64,000 bases of DNA from Promethearchaeia archaeon (lineage in GTDB: Archaea; Asgardarchaeota; Lokiarchaeia; Sigyniarchaeales; SOKP01). Shown here one piece after another: positions 41,317 to 50,404 of this stretch. Each line of letters starts with the position of its first letter. The first letter of the stretch is position 1. Made by a program: the position numbers and the translations under genes. Where the stretch lies: positions 1 to 64,000 of the forward strand of contig JAHQWK010000011.1 in assembly GCA_029856145.1 (NCBI GenBank). Direction: 5' to 3'. The notes under the pieces were generated by a model. That model was not told the DNA's origin. It did not search any database and worked only from the letters and a program-made list of their open reading frames with translations.

Positions 41317-42305
41317 ATAGAATTATTTTTATTTAATAATTCATCTCTTTTACGACGGTAATATATTATAGGGTTATCACCTTGAATTAGTTTTTCTCCC
41401 ATTTTTAACTGAGTTTTAATTGGTTGTTGTGTGACAACAACATCTCTATCTTGATGGAGGATAACAATATTAAATTTGTTAGCTAACCAGTTAACAAGTG
41501 ATTTTAAAATTGGAATTCTTAGAAATTTTTGATAGAACCTCATATAAAATTTAGTGTGTTTCTCATCAATAGGTACAAAAGCAATAAAGATGCGAACTTT
41601 TTCTCCAAGGAAGTTCTGCCAAATATGAGGAAATTTAAAATGGAGGTGGAAAACCTTCATTTCTTCAGTAAATTCTTCAGGTTTTAAAGTTTTAGTCTTT
41701 CCATCATCTTTCTGATTATAAACCCAAAAAATAAACTCATTTCCGTCCTCAGAAGGTTCAACTAATGGTCCATGAACGAGAGTTTGTTTACCTCGACCAA
41801 TAGTATTATGATGGACATAAGGTAAATGAATAACATCAAGTTGATTTTCGATAGCACGACTATAATGAACAGGCCATATTTCCGTGTGAGTTTTATATGA
41901 GAATTTTTTATCAATATCTTGAAAAAAGGGTAAAGGGGGGTATTCTGATTGAATTTCTCCCCACCATATCCAGATGAAATCATGTTTTTCTCGCGTAGGA
42001 TAAGAGATAACTTTAAATTGTTCAGGTACAGGAGTGTTTTTTCCATATGCCGGTATTCTTGTACATCGTCCCGATTTATCATATCTTAAACCATGAAATG
42101 GACATTTAACTTTTTCGCCTTTATCGCATATTTTTCCTATACTTAGCATCGCTCCTCGATGGGCACATTTATCTCTTAAACAAATTACATCTCCATTTTT
42201 TCTACGCCAAAAGACTAATTTTTCCCCAAATCGAGTTACTCCCATTAGTTTACCTTTTAAGACTTCTTTTGATTCCAAAACGGCATACCACTGATTCCTA
42301 ATCAT
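41313..42305 (-). CDS. Rieske non-heme iron oxygenase-like protein
   Basis: A 330-residue protein. The Rieske [2Fe-2S] site is DKCAHRGAML (C47, H49) and VKCPFHGLRYD (C68, H71). The catalytic domain shows SRAIENQLDVIHLPYVHHNT, which fits the 2-His-1-carboxylate non-heme iron site. Bacterial homologues are aromatic ring-hydroxylating oxygenases, pheophorbide-a-oxygenase-like enzymes or demethylases. An oxygen-dependent enzyme is notable in a presumed anaerobe. A dedicated reductase is not adjacent; the EFR1 ferredoxin lies 3 kb away. Confidence 0.9.
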   Translation of the reverse strand: MIRNQWYAVLESKEVLKGKLMGVTRFGEKLVFWRRKNGDVICLRDKCAHRGAMLSIGKICDKGEKVKCPFHGLRYDKSGRCTRIPAYGKNTPVPEQFKVISYPTREKHDFIWIWWGEIQSEYPPLPFFQDIDKKFSYKTHTEIWPVHYSRAIENQLDVIHLPYVHHNTIGRGKQTLVHGPLVEPSEDGNEFIFWVYNQKDDGKTKTLKPEEFTEEMKVFHLHFKFPHIWQNFLGEKVRIFIAFVPIDEKHTKFYMRFYQKFLRIPILKSLVNWLANKFNIVILHQDRDVVVTQQPIKTQLKMGEKLIQGDNPIIYYRRKRDELLNKNNSI

Positions 42306-42449
42306 GTTTAATCGATATTTAAAATTAAAAATAATATTAGTTTGTTCGTTTAATATTTTATAAATTAATTTCTTAAATCTTAAATCCGTTATATATGAAA
42401 AAATATTAAAGCCAAAAGGTTAATTTCTAATTACAATTTTAAATGTTAT

Positions 42450-43433
42450 TTGATAAAGAACTATTATCTAATTTTTAAAATTTTAGTTTTAACTTGCGTA
42501 ATCTGTCTATGTGGTTTTATTCTGTATAGTTTCTTTTATAATAATCTTTATTATCCTACTGAATCCCTAGTAGTCTCAATTAGTTGGATGATCACTATTA
42601 GTAATTTTATTTTATTTTTCTATGTATTGATATTTCTAATTAACTTTAGGACGTATATTATTATTTTTAGCATAGTTGCAATATTAGGAACACCAGCATG
42701 GATAATAATTTATGCTCTAGAAACTTTTATAGTTGGATTTTGGTTCCCATTTTTGACAATTATAAGACATCTTTCTGCTATTCTCTGCTTTTCCATTTTA
42801 TCACCAGGGTTAACCTTAATTGTTATAAATTATATTAAAAATAATTCAAATAGATTTCAATCGAGAAAGTTATTTCATAATTATCATATTCATGAGGGAT
42901 TTGTGGGGATAATCTCCATTTTAATTTCCATTATTCTAATAATAACACGATATGCACTTATACAATATGAGGTTTTTCGTCAAGAATTAAGGATTTTCTT
43001 GGCAATAGATATGGTTCTTCTTTATCTATTTCTTTTTTTTGGAAGTTTTTTAATTTTTAGAGATTGGAGGGATTTAGTTCAATTTAAAATCATCCAGAAA
43101 CGGGAACTTGTAGATACTATTTATTCTTCCTCAACTTTTTACCCTCTTACTTCTGATTCTGTTAACTTCTTTAAATCCCCTAAGATAATATTATATCCAT
43201 TTGGAATTTTACTCAGTAGCATAGCTGTAAATATTTTTATTCATGGAACCGATTTTTTCCCTGAAGAACTATTTACATTAAATCATGAAACACTTGTTTT
43301 AATTGGAATCATACTTAGCTTTTTTGCTGGAGGAATAGTAGGTTTAGACTGGTATAGATTATTTGCAAAACTATATCCCGAATTATATCAAAATTTCGAG
43401 CAGGTCTTAGAAAACCTTAGAAAGAATACCTAA
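42450..43433 (+). CDS. Hypothetical polytopic membrane protein
   Basis: A 327-residue protein with about eight hydrophobic segments (about 8-28, 40-62, 68-92, 100-122, 152-172, 188-208, 250-270, 285-305). Loops are short, with one mid-protein soluble stretch (VQFKIIQKRELVDTIYSSST). The start is TTG at 42450. Unknown function. Its stop overlaps the convergent NTF2-like gene by four bases. Confidence 0.65.
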   Translation: MIKNYYLIFKILVLTCVICLCGFILYSFFYNNLYYPTESLVVSISWMITISNFILFFYVLIFLINFRTYIIIFSIVAILGTPAWIIIYALETFIVGFWFPFLTIIRHLSAILCFSILSPGLTLIVINYIKNNSNRFQSRKLFHNYHIHEGFVGIISILISIILIITRYALIQYEVFRQELRIFLAIDMVLLYLFLFFGSFLIFRDWRDLVQFKIIQKRELVDTIYSSSTFYPLTSDSVNFFKSPKIILYPFGILLSSIAVNIFIHGTDFFPEELFTLNHETLVLIGIILSFFAGGIVGLDWYRLFAKLYPELYQNFEQVLENLRKNT

Positions 43434-43879
43434 ACTAAATCTCTTATAGATCTTTTCTGTATCAACTTTATAAGTTTTTTACTGAAAAATCCTGTTGCAA
43501 TGACATCAGAGAATTCTAATCTGTCAATGTATAATCTTAGACTTTTAATCTTATAATTCTGATAATCCAAGACTTCTGCAACCTTAACACTTAATTCTTT
43601 ACCTTGATTAAAACTTACATGTATTATGAATTCTTCAAAAAAAATGTTCTTTTCAACCATTATAACAATTGGTTCAAATTTAATTGTATCAAACAAAGTA
43701 AAGAACCAATTGAGCCAATCTTTTAATTTTTCTTTTCCTTTAATTTTTAACCCAAATATCTCAATTTCACAATCTTGCGAAAAATATGGGATGAGTTTAT
43801 CTATATCCTGTAATTCTAAATCATTATCAAGTTCTTCTGCAAGTTTAAGAATTTTATTCTTAATTTGATCTTCATTCAT
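43430..43879 (-). CDS. NTF2/SnoaL-like protein
   Basis: A 149-residue protein. Helix-rich start (KILKLAEELDNDLELQDIDK), then LIPYFSQDCEIEIFGLKIKG, KEKLKDWLNWFF and alternating strands (FEEFIIHVSFNQGKELSVKV, IKSLRLYIDRLEFSD). This is the cone-shaped NTF2-like fold used for small-molecule binding, isomerisation or as a protein module. No catalytic residue set is identified. Confidence 0.7.
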   Translation of the reverse strand: MNEDQIKNKILKLAEELDNDLELQDIDKLIPYFSQDCEIEIFGLKIKGKEKLKDWLNWFFTLFDTIKFEPIVIMVEKNIFFEEFIIHVSFNQGKELSVKVAEVLDYQNYKIKSLRLYIDRLEFSDVIATGFFSKKLIKLIQKRSIRDLV

Positions 43880-43974
43880 ATGATATCATTTCTTTTGATA
43901 CTAAATAAATATTAAACTTAAGAATTACATCTGTAATTAAAAATCTATTCATCTATTATTCATGAAATCGAACG

Positions 43975-44256
43975 TTAGCTAGTATTCCATTCCGAAAATC
44001 CAAGAATACTTCCACAGAAAGGACAATACCACATTTTTTTTCTGCGGGTATATTCTCCCTTAAATCCTTGGAATTTTTGATGCCTTTTTTTATCTATCTT
44101 TGTAGCATAGAAATCATATATATGTAGTTCTTTTTTACAATAAGGACATTTTGGCTTAATATGAGGGGCTGAATTGAAATTATATCCACAGTTAGAACAA
44201 ATTTGTATAGAAATATCAAGCTCTTTTCCGCATTCCCAACAACCTTTATTAAACAT
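43975..44256 (-). CDS. Multi-zinc-ribbon protein
   Basis: A 93-residue protein with four CxxC pairs: GCWECGKEL, ICSNCGYNF, KCPYCKKEL and YCPFCGSIL. They are enough for two zinc ribbons. The middle is basic (KIDKKRHQKFQGFKGEYTRR), suitable for RNA or DNA contact. Function unknown; typical of the zinc-ribbon mini-protein set of Asgard genomes. Confidence 0.75.
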   Translation of the reverse strand: MFNKGCWECGKELDISIQICSNCGYNFNSAPHIKPKCPYCKKELHIYDFYATKIDKKRHQKFQGFKGEYTRRKKMWYCPFCGSILGFSEWNTS

Positions 44257-44447
44257 AGGTTAATCAATTATGACTATAAATTATTGAACTTCCAATTATT
44301 ATTATTAAAAATTAAGCTACATTTATTTATATAGATTTCAATTATTATTTTATAAAGAAAAAGATCACCTTACAAATTTGTAATATTAAACATTTTTAAC
44401 CAAGAAAACTGTATTTAAATTAAAACAAAGAATTTCTCAAAATCAAA

Positions 44448-44843
44448 ATGTCCGATGAAGAACTTAGAGATCAAATTAATAAAATAGCAGTTCAAATAGA
44501 AAAAATTGAACAAGTAGCAAAACAAAAAGAATCTTATATCTCAAATAAGCTTAGTGGAGAATTTGATCCAAAAATCAGTGAAATTGAAGGAAAGATGCGA
44601 CAACAAAAGTCCATCTTAAATGATCTTAATATGCAAATTGATGTTTTAACATCAAAAAAGAAAGAATTGATTCCTATTGTAAAGAACTTGGAAAACGAAT
44701 GGAATAATCTAAAAAAAGAGAGAGAGAAATCTTTAAATTTAAACTTAAAAGCAATTGAAAAAGAAAAGAAAACCAAAACGAAAGATATAGACCGACAAAT
44801 AAAAGCACTAGAAAAAGAATTAAAATCATTAGAGACTAAGTGA
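44448..44843 (+). CDS. Coiled-coil protein
   Basis: A 131-residue, almost fully helical, highly charged protein. Heptad-type sequence runs nearly end to end (INKIAVQIEKIEQVAKQKES, MQIDVLTSKKKELIPIVKNL, IDRQIKALEKELKSLETK). No globular domain. Probable structural or adaptor protein; prefoldin-like length but no hairpin motif recognised. Confidence 0.65.
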   Translation: MSDEELRDQINKIAVQIEKIEQVAKQKESYISNKLSGEFDPKISEIEGKMRQQKSILNDLNMQIDVLTSKKKELIPIVKNLENEWNNLKKEREKSLNLNLKAIEKEKKTKTKDIDRQIKALEKELKSLETK

Positions 44844-45010
44844 TTAAAGAATTCTAAATCTTTTTATATAGATAGATTCCTAGGGCTGATTGTATTTTTT
44901 AGACATTTTAAATAAATAATTAAATTCAAACTTCTATTAGAGTTCAATATTTCAAACTATAGATAAATAGGTTTCATATAAAGAAATATAATAAACAGAT
45001 TTAGATAATT

Positions 45011-45799
45011 ATGAACAATACAATCTATTTTTTCTCTGGAACAGGCAATTCTTTAAAGATTGCTAGAGATCTTGCTGAGAAGTTAGAAAATACTGAACTC
45101 ATGCCAATTGCTAAACTATGGCAAAAAAGAAGTATAGAATCAATAAGTGAAAAAATTGGATTCATTTTTCCATTATATTATTCTGGTCTGCCAAAAATAG
45201 TCCATGATTTTATAGACAAATTGAATATAAGTAGAACGAATTATGTTTTTACAGTTGTTACAAGTACAGGGGATATAAATGAACAATCTTTACAGCAGTG
45301 GGATAAGCTTCTCAAGAAAAAGTCAAAAAAATTAAATGCAGGATTTTATGTCAATATGCCTAATAATTATATCATTGGATTTAATGTTCATTCAAAGGAG
45401 CGTCAGAAAGAATTTTTTGAAAATGCGATTAAACAAATAAAAAATATGTCTGAAATAATAAATAATCAGGAAGACAATATTACTCAAGAGATTCTTGAGA
45501 AAGATGTAAGCCGGAGTGCAAAAATTAATAAAAATTTTCGAGATTCTGTAAATGAGAGTGATAAAGCTTTTACCGTAAGTGAGAATTGCAATAGCTGTGG
45601 TATATGTGAGAATGTTTGTCCTGTTGATAATATTATTCTGATAAGTGGGATACCAGAATGGCAACATAAATGTCAACAATGCTTAGCGTGTATCAATTTC
45701 TGTCCTGAAAAAGCAATTCAATATGGAAAACAAACTCAGAAAACACAGAGGTACCATCATCCTGAAATTTCAATTGAAGAGATAGCAAAACAGAAATGA
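45011..45799 (+). CDS. EFR1-type flavodoxin/ferredoxin fusion
   Basis: A 262-residue protein. The N-terminal flavodoxin-like domain starts IYFFSGTGNSLKIARDLAEK (FMN phosphate loop), with IGFIFPLYYSGLPKIVHDF and VFTVVTSTGD. The C-terminal domain carries two 4Fe-4S motifs (CNSCGICENVCPVDN and CQQCLACINFCPEKA). The EFR1 family couples FMN and two clusters as a small electron-transfer protein in anaerobes. A nitroreductase follows 54 bases downstream and is a likely partner. Confidence 0.93.
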   Translation: MNNTIYFFSGTGNSLKIARDLAEKLENTELMPIAKLWQKRSIESISEKIGFIFPLYYSGLPKIVHDFIDKLNISRTNYVFTVVTSTGDINEQSLQQWDKLLKKKSKKLNAGFYVNMPNNYIIGFNVHSKERQKEFFENAIKQIKNMSEIINNQEDNITQEILEKDVSRSAKINKNFRDSVNESDKAFTVSENCNSCGICENVCPVDNIILISGIPEWQHKCQQCLACINFCPEKAIQYGKQTQKTQRYHHPEISIEEIAKQK

Positions 45800-45853
45800 G
45801 ACTTTTAAATTATTAAAAAACATTTTTTAAGTATATCTTAATCAAGTTGTGAT

Positions 45854-46594
45854 ATGAATAATCATTTTGGGACTTATGGAGATAATTTCCAACTAAAATC
45901 TAAATATATTAGAGGAAATTTGCCTCGTCATCAATTAAACTGGGTAGAAAAACCTAAAATTTTTAAGACATATCCGAATGCTTTAAAAATAGTAAAATTA
46001 CCTGATCCTGAGTTTAATAAGGATATACAATTTTGGAATGTAATTTTAAATAGGCAATCTACTCGAAAGTTTAGAAATGAGCCTATAACCCTTTCAGACC
46101 TAAGTTCCTTATTATTTGGAATGACTGGTTTAACGCGTATTTTTCCACAATATGCCTTTAGGACAGTACCATCTGCGGGTGGTTTATATCCAATTGAAGT
46201 ATATCCTACAATAAATAATGTTGAAAATCTGGAAAAAGGGATTTATCATTATAACATTTCAAAACACCACCTTGAATTGTTAAAAGAAGGTGATTTTCGA
46301 ACGGAGATTGCTAAAGGATGTTTAGATCAACAAATAGCCTTTAATTCAGCAGTTAATTTTGTATGGACTGTGATTATCGAAAGATCAAGGTGGAAATATC
46401 TTCAAAGATGTTATCGTTATATCTATATGGATGCGGGACATATAGGTCAGAACTTTTATTTAGTTGCTGAGGCATTAGGTTTAGGCGCATGTACTATAGG
46501 TGCCATATATGATGATGAAATTAATAATTTATTAGATATTGATGGTATTCAAGAAACAGCACTTTATGTTGGTGTAATAGGAAAAAAAATTTAG
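45854..46594 (+). CDS. SagB/ThcOx-type nitroreductase-family flavoprotein
   Basis: A 246-residue FMN-binding nitroreductase fold: VILNRQSTRKFRNEPITLSD (FMN-binding Arg), LSSLLFGMTGLTR, FRTVPSAGGLYPIEVYPTIN (SAGGLYP, hallmark of the SagB group), YIYMDAGHIGQNFYLVAEAL and GLGACTIGAIYDDE. SagB proteins dehydrogenate azolines, but the group also includes other oxidoreductases; no cyclodehydratase or precursor peptide gene is visible. The EFR1 gene upstream suggests a redox role. Confidence 0.9.
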   Translation: MNNHFGTYGDNFQLKSKYIRGNLPRHQLNWVEKPKIFKTYPNALKIVKLPDPEFNKDIQFWNVILNRQSTRKFRNEPITLSDLSSLLFGMTGLTRIFPQYAFRTVPSAGGLYPIEVYPTINNVENLEKGIYHYNISKHHLELLKEGDFRTEIAKGCLDQQIAFNSAVNFVWTVIIERSRWKYLQRCYRYIYMDAGHIGQNFYLVAEALGLGACTIGAIYDDEINNLLDIDGIQETALYVGVIGKKI

Positions 46595-47400
46595 TAGAAG
46601 AAGATTAAATCTATAATTATAATTGTAAAAGCTGCTCCAAGTGCAATACCAATATCAAGCCAATTAACAGTTTTTGTTTCAGAATGGGATATTCGGTCCA
46701 AGTATGGAAAAACAGGTTTATAAATAGCCATTAATATTATTGTAAATCCTGTAGCAGAAATAAGAGCAATCAACCTATTAAAAAGTACACTTGGATCGAA
46801 GATTGATACGTATATCACCGAAGTTATAAAGTATAGGGAAAATCCTAAAGAAACCGTAATCAATTTCCAAACTGAATGATGATTAGATATATTTTCTAAT
46901 GGTAATAGCAAGAGTAAGAATATACTCCCAATAGTAATAAATAAAATACCAAGAATTCCTATAATGATTGATGGTATTCCCCCAATGATAATTACTTTGC
47001 CCCAATCAGTTAAGAGTGGGAGTTCTATAAGACTTATAAAAGTCGCTACACCCTCTGCCATAAATGTCGTTCCTGCACACATAAGTAACGGTAAGATTTT
47101 AGGATTGCATTTATACCATACTGAAAGACTTACAATAGAAGAACATAATATATTAAAAAGTGGTCCCATAGCCACAGTAAATGGCATTACTTCTGGAATA
47201 AGTGGACCACCGTCGCAATGTGATAATGCAAAAGGGTGAACATATATTCTTATATCAGATGCACCTACTATTGAAAGAGCAATAGCATGTCCTGTCTCAT
47301 GAAATGTAAGTCCTAAGCAATAACTAAAGGTGTATGCTCCTAGTACTAATAGGATAGATTTTAGGGTAGAAAGGTTAAATATTCTTGAAATTTTAGACAA
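46591..47400 (-). CDS. M50-like membrane metalloprotease
   Basis: A 269-residue membrane protein with about seven hydrophobic segments. The first ends in LTFHETGHAIALSIVGA, an HExxH zinc site (H34, E35, H38) at a membrane boundary as in site-2 proteases. PFTVAMGPLFNILCSSIVSL resembles the NxxPxxxxN-like region of M50 enzymes, but the third ligand Asp (usually in LDG) is not obvious. A protease or a binding-only relative are both possible. Confidence 0.68.
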   Translation of the reverse strand: MSKISRIFNLSTLKSILLVLGAYTFSYCLGLTFHETGHAIALSIVGASDIRIYVHPFALSHCDGGPLIPEVMPFTVAMGPLFNILCSSIVSLSVWYKCNPKILPLLMCAGTTFMAEGVATFISLIELPLLTDWGKVIIIGGIPSIIIGILGILFITIGSIFLLLLLPLENISNHHSVWKLITVSLGFSLYFITSVIYVSIFDPSVLFNRLIALISATGFTIILMAIYKPVFPYLDRISHSETKTVNWLDIGIALGAAFTIIIIDLIFFY

Positions 47401-47582
47401 AAAATTTTCCTTTTTTGATTTTAGCTTGAATTATTAAGTTCAATTAATCAATATTGAAGTTAATCTAATTCGAATATTGTTAAATGCTAAAATTTTATTA
47501 TTAATAAGAAAATGGGAGTTTAAAATTTAATTATCTAATTTTATAAAACTATTTTACATCTAAAATTTAATAATTAAATAAC
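47401..47582. other. Divergent intergenic spacer
   Basis: An AT-rich spacer of about 180 bases that must contain promoters for the M50-like and PNPOx-like genes. No repeat or coding signal is seen. Confidence 0.3.
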
Positions 47583-48059
47583 ATGAAAGATTTGGAAAAG
47601 GAAGTTAGGACAATATTAAGAAAACAGAATTGGTTAGTCTTAAGTACTTCGGATAATAATAATGTACCTCACAGTTCTGTTGTAGTTTACCAGAGTGATG
47701 GCTATGTGATTTATTGCATGACAGGTAAGAATACAGTTAAGGCAAGAAATATCAGAAATAATAGTAAAGTGTCTGTGACCTTACCATTCAGAAAGAATTT
47801 TCTCCACAAGATTGTACCAGCACCACCTGCTGAATTACATTTTACAGCGGAAGCAGAAATTAAACCTTTCGAAGATGAGGAAGCCAGAAATATCTTTTCT
47901 AAATACTTAAAATATCAAGAAAATATAGAAAACCAAGAAGAAAATATTTGGATCAAAATAACACCATCGGGGAGAATAATAACTTATGGTGTTGGGATAC
48001 CACTCTTTAAAATGAGAAATCCAGAAAAAGCAAGGAATTTAGTTGAATTAAAATCATGA
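47583..48059 (+). CDS. Pyridoxamine-phosphate-oxidase-like flavin-binding protein
   Basis: A 158-residue split-barrel protein. WLVLSTSDNNNVPHSSVVVY, VIYCMTGKNTVKARNIRNNS, KVSVTLPF and LHFTAEAEIKPFEDEEAR follow the PNPOx-like (MSMEG/COG3871) strand order. Members bind FMN, F420 or haem. The alkyl-sulfatase-like gene follows after 36 bases, suggesting co-transcription. Confidence 0.85.
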   Translation: MKDLEKEVRTILRKQNWLVLSTSDNNNVPHSSVVVYQSDGYVIYCMTGKNTVKARNIRNNSKVSVTLPFRKNFLHKIVPAPPAELHFTAEAEIKPFEDEEARNIFSKYLKYQENIENQEENIWIKITPSGRIITYGVGIPLFKMRNPEKARNLVELKS

Positions 48060-48095
48060 AAACAAGCTATAAATTTTAATAGAAAAGGATAACTT

Positions 48096-49340
48096 ATGTC
48101 GGAAAAAAAAATAAAACCATTAAATATAATTACTGATGGGATGAATCCGGTTATAAAGAAACATATAGAAGGTGTGTACTATGCATCAACTCTAATTAGT
48201 GGAATGGTTTGGTTTGAAACCGGCGAAGGAGCTGTAGTAATAGACACATTAATAAACATTCCCTCAGCAGAGAAAGTTTTAAATAGTATTCATGAAAAGA
48301 TTAAATTCATCATATACACTCATGGTCATGCAGATCACGTAGGTGGAGCAAAAGTCTTTATTGCAGATAATCCAGAGATCATAGCAAATAAATATTTACC
48401 AGAAAGGTTTGATAGATATAAATTTCTTGAACCATATAGAAATCTAATTGCTGGTATGCAATTTAATGTCCCATCAACTATATTTGGAAAAGGTGTTAAA
48501 AATTATGTATATCCCACAAAGATATTTTTAGGAGATTACACATTTAAGCTAGGAAAATATACGTTTGAGCTTCACACTGGACGTGGTGAAACTGATGATG
48601 CCGTTTGGGTATATATCCCTGAGCTTAATACTGCTATTATTGGTGATTTTATAATGGGTCCTTGGTTTCCAAATATTGGTAATCCATGGAAGCCTACTCG
48701 ATTTGCATTAGATTGGGTAAAAGAATTAGAAAGAATCCGCTTATTAGAACCAGAGTATATTTTCTGTAGTGGAGGAGGATATTTATTTAAGGGAGAACAA
48801 GCAAAAAAGGCTATGAATGATAACATTGAAGTAATCCGATCATTACATGATCAAGTGGTAGAATTGATCAATGAAGGAATGCATATTACAGAGATGATTC
48901 ACACTGTAAAAGTTCCAAAGCATTTAAACAATAGTCCTTTTCTAAAACAAAACTATTCTCGGCCAGAATTTTTTGTTTATAATGTGTACCGATGGTATCA
49001 TGGTTATTATGATCACAATCCCGCACATCTCATACCAAGACCAGAAAGGGAAGTTATGAAAGAAATTTATAGTCTCATTGGTTCTAAAGAAAAACTCATA
49101 AATCGTGTTAACAAACTTTTCGAACAGAAACAAGAACAGTTAGCTCTCCAAGTATTAGATGTTTTAATTCAGTCTGAACCAGAAGATATCGAGGCATTAA
49201 AACTAAGGATGAAATTAGTTAAAATTTTAGCTCAGGATGACACTTGTGTAATGAGTAAAAATGCCTATTTTTACAGTACCAAAGAAGATAAAAAAACTAT
49301 TCGTCAAATTCGAAAAAAATCAAAGGATTTCCCTTCCTAA
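48096..49340 (+). CDS. Alkyl-sulfatase-like metallo-beta-lactamase protein
   Basis: A 414-residue protein. The MBL part has IIYTHGHADHVGGAKVF (HxHxDH), FELHTGRGETDDAVWVYIPE (metal-binding E-T-D-D region in place of His) and TAIIGDFIMGPWFPNIGNPW. The C-terminal part YRWYHGYYDHNPAHLIPRP is the dimerisation-domain signature of SdsA/Yjc-type alkyl sulfatases. The SCP2-like third domain is absent, so it is a short version. It may hydrolyse a sulfate or related ester. Confidence 0.87.
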   Translation: MSEKKIKPLNIITDGMNPVIKKHIEGVYYASTLISGMVWFETGEGAVVIDTLINIPSAEKVLNSIHEKIKFIIYTHGHADHVGGAKVFIADNPEIIANKYLPERFDRYKFLEPYRNLIAGMQFNVPSTIFGKGVKNYVYPTKIFLGDYTFKLGKYTFELHTGRGETDDAVWVYIPELNTAIIGDFIMGPWFPNIGNPWKPTRFALDWVKELERIRLLEPEYIFCSGGGYLFKGEQAKKAMNDNIEVIRSLHDQVVELINEGMHITEMIHTVKVPKHLNNSPFLKQNYSRPEFFVYNVYRWYHGYYDHNPAHLIPRPEREVMKEIYSLIGSKEKLINRVNKLFEQKQEQLALQVLDVLIQSEPEDIEALKLRMKLVKILAQDDTCVMSKNAYFYSTKEDKKTIRQIRKKSKDFPS

Positions 49341-49430
49341 ATGGTTTACTTCAAAAATCCATTTTAAGGAATGATATTGAAAAGTACATAAATAGAAAAA
49401 ATTTTATAGGGATAAAAAAAAGTAATAATT

Positions 49431-50033
49431 ATGGAAGACCCGGAAGAAATGGAGCCCTCCGAGAAAAAATCAGAAATAGAGGGATATCATGATTTAAAGA
49501 AAAATGATTTTTCCATTCAAATTGAAGAAGAAAAGGATGGTACACAATCTTTTTATGTAAAGTCTGAGGATTTTTTTCAAAAGGTTGGACATGCTTTGAA
49601 AAACGTAGTTAATTATCTTAAATTCAAATTTCATAAAGTTTTTTTTAAAAAAGACACAGAAGAACAACATTATAAAATGTCAAAAAAACTTTATAATCAG
49701 CAAGAAAGGTTAGAAAAAAAATTAAAAAAGGTCGCAAAATCGTTAGAAAAAACTCATGAACTTGCAAGTCAAATTAAAGATGATACATCACAGATAAAGT
49801 TGGATATTGAAACTGTTGCGGTTATATTAGAATATCAAATGGATAGAATTTCAGATAAGATTGATGAGGTTGAAAACTACATGAGGGAGCATTTGGGTTC
49901 AAACTGGCTTCAAATTAAAAACAATTGGACACAATTTAAGGATGGAGAGATTTCTAGGGGTGAGTTTGCGAAATTAGCTTTAAAAAAGTTAGGAAAGATT
50001 TTTCTTGGTATTTTTGTTAGTACATCATCTTAA
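49431..50033 (+). CDS. Hypothetical coiled-coil protein
   Basis: A 200-residue protein. The acidic N-terminus (MEDPEEMEPSEKKSEIEGYH) is followed by a helical coiled-coil stretch (QQERLEKKLKKVAKSLEKTH, IKLDIETVAVILEYQMDRIS) and a short C-terminal hydrophobic end (LGKIFLGIFVSTSS) that could be an amphipathic membrane contact. No homology recognised. Confidence 0.6.
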   Translation: MEDPEEMEPSEKKSEIEGYHDLKKNDFSIQIEEEKDGTQSFYVKSEDFFQKVGHALKNVVNYLKFKFHKVFFKKDTEEQHYKMSKKLYNQQERLEKKLKKVAKSLEKTHELASQIKDDTSQIKLDIETVAVILEYQMDRISDKIDEVENYMREHLGSNWLQIKNNWTQFKDGEISRGEFAKLALKKLGKIFLGIFVSTSS

Positions 50034-50168
50034 TCTGGGCAATTAAATTTCAATCAAAGCTACTGATCATTATTCTTTTTTTGGATTATATAAAAATTAG
50101 ATTAATTAACAAAGAATGAATTAGATCTAATGAAAATGAGAATAATGTTTTGAATTAAAATCTTAAAA

Positions 50169-50384
50169 GTGGTTATCATAGTTAAAAAAGGAATTCTTGA
50201 AAAGTTAAAAGATAAGAAAGTCTCTGTGTATGTGAGAGATGTAGTAGAAAGAAACTGGTTTTCAGGGGCGTTTAAAGGCATTACTGATGATAGTATTGAA
50301 ATACGAGAAAAAACAGATTATTCTGAATGTCGTTATTATATTTCCCTAAAAGAAATTGTTGTTGTTTCAGAAAGTTTAATGTAA
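50169..50384 (+). CDS. Small Sm-like barrel protein
   Basis: A 71-residue protein. The strand pattern KKVSVYVRDVVERNWFSGAF, then KGITDDSIEIREKTDYSECR, then YYISLKEIVVVSE matches a small SH3-like/LSm barrel (variable loop, G-x-[IV]-x-x-[IV]-x-D, final I-x-x-[IV] strand). Canonical Sm RNA-binding residues are not evident. The start is GTG at 50169. It might be a translation- or RNA-linked adaptor. Confidence 0.5.
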   Translation: MVIIVKKGILEKLKDKKVSVYVRDVVERNWFSGAFKGITDDSIEIREKTDYSECRYYISLKEIVVVSESLM

Positions 50385-50404
50385 GTGCTAAATAAAATTA
50401 TTCT

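Noticed and set aside
45854..46594. SagB-like gene taken as a thiazole/oxazole peptide cluster
   Set aside because: No cyclodehydratase (YcaO), precursor peptide or export gene is visible nearby.
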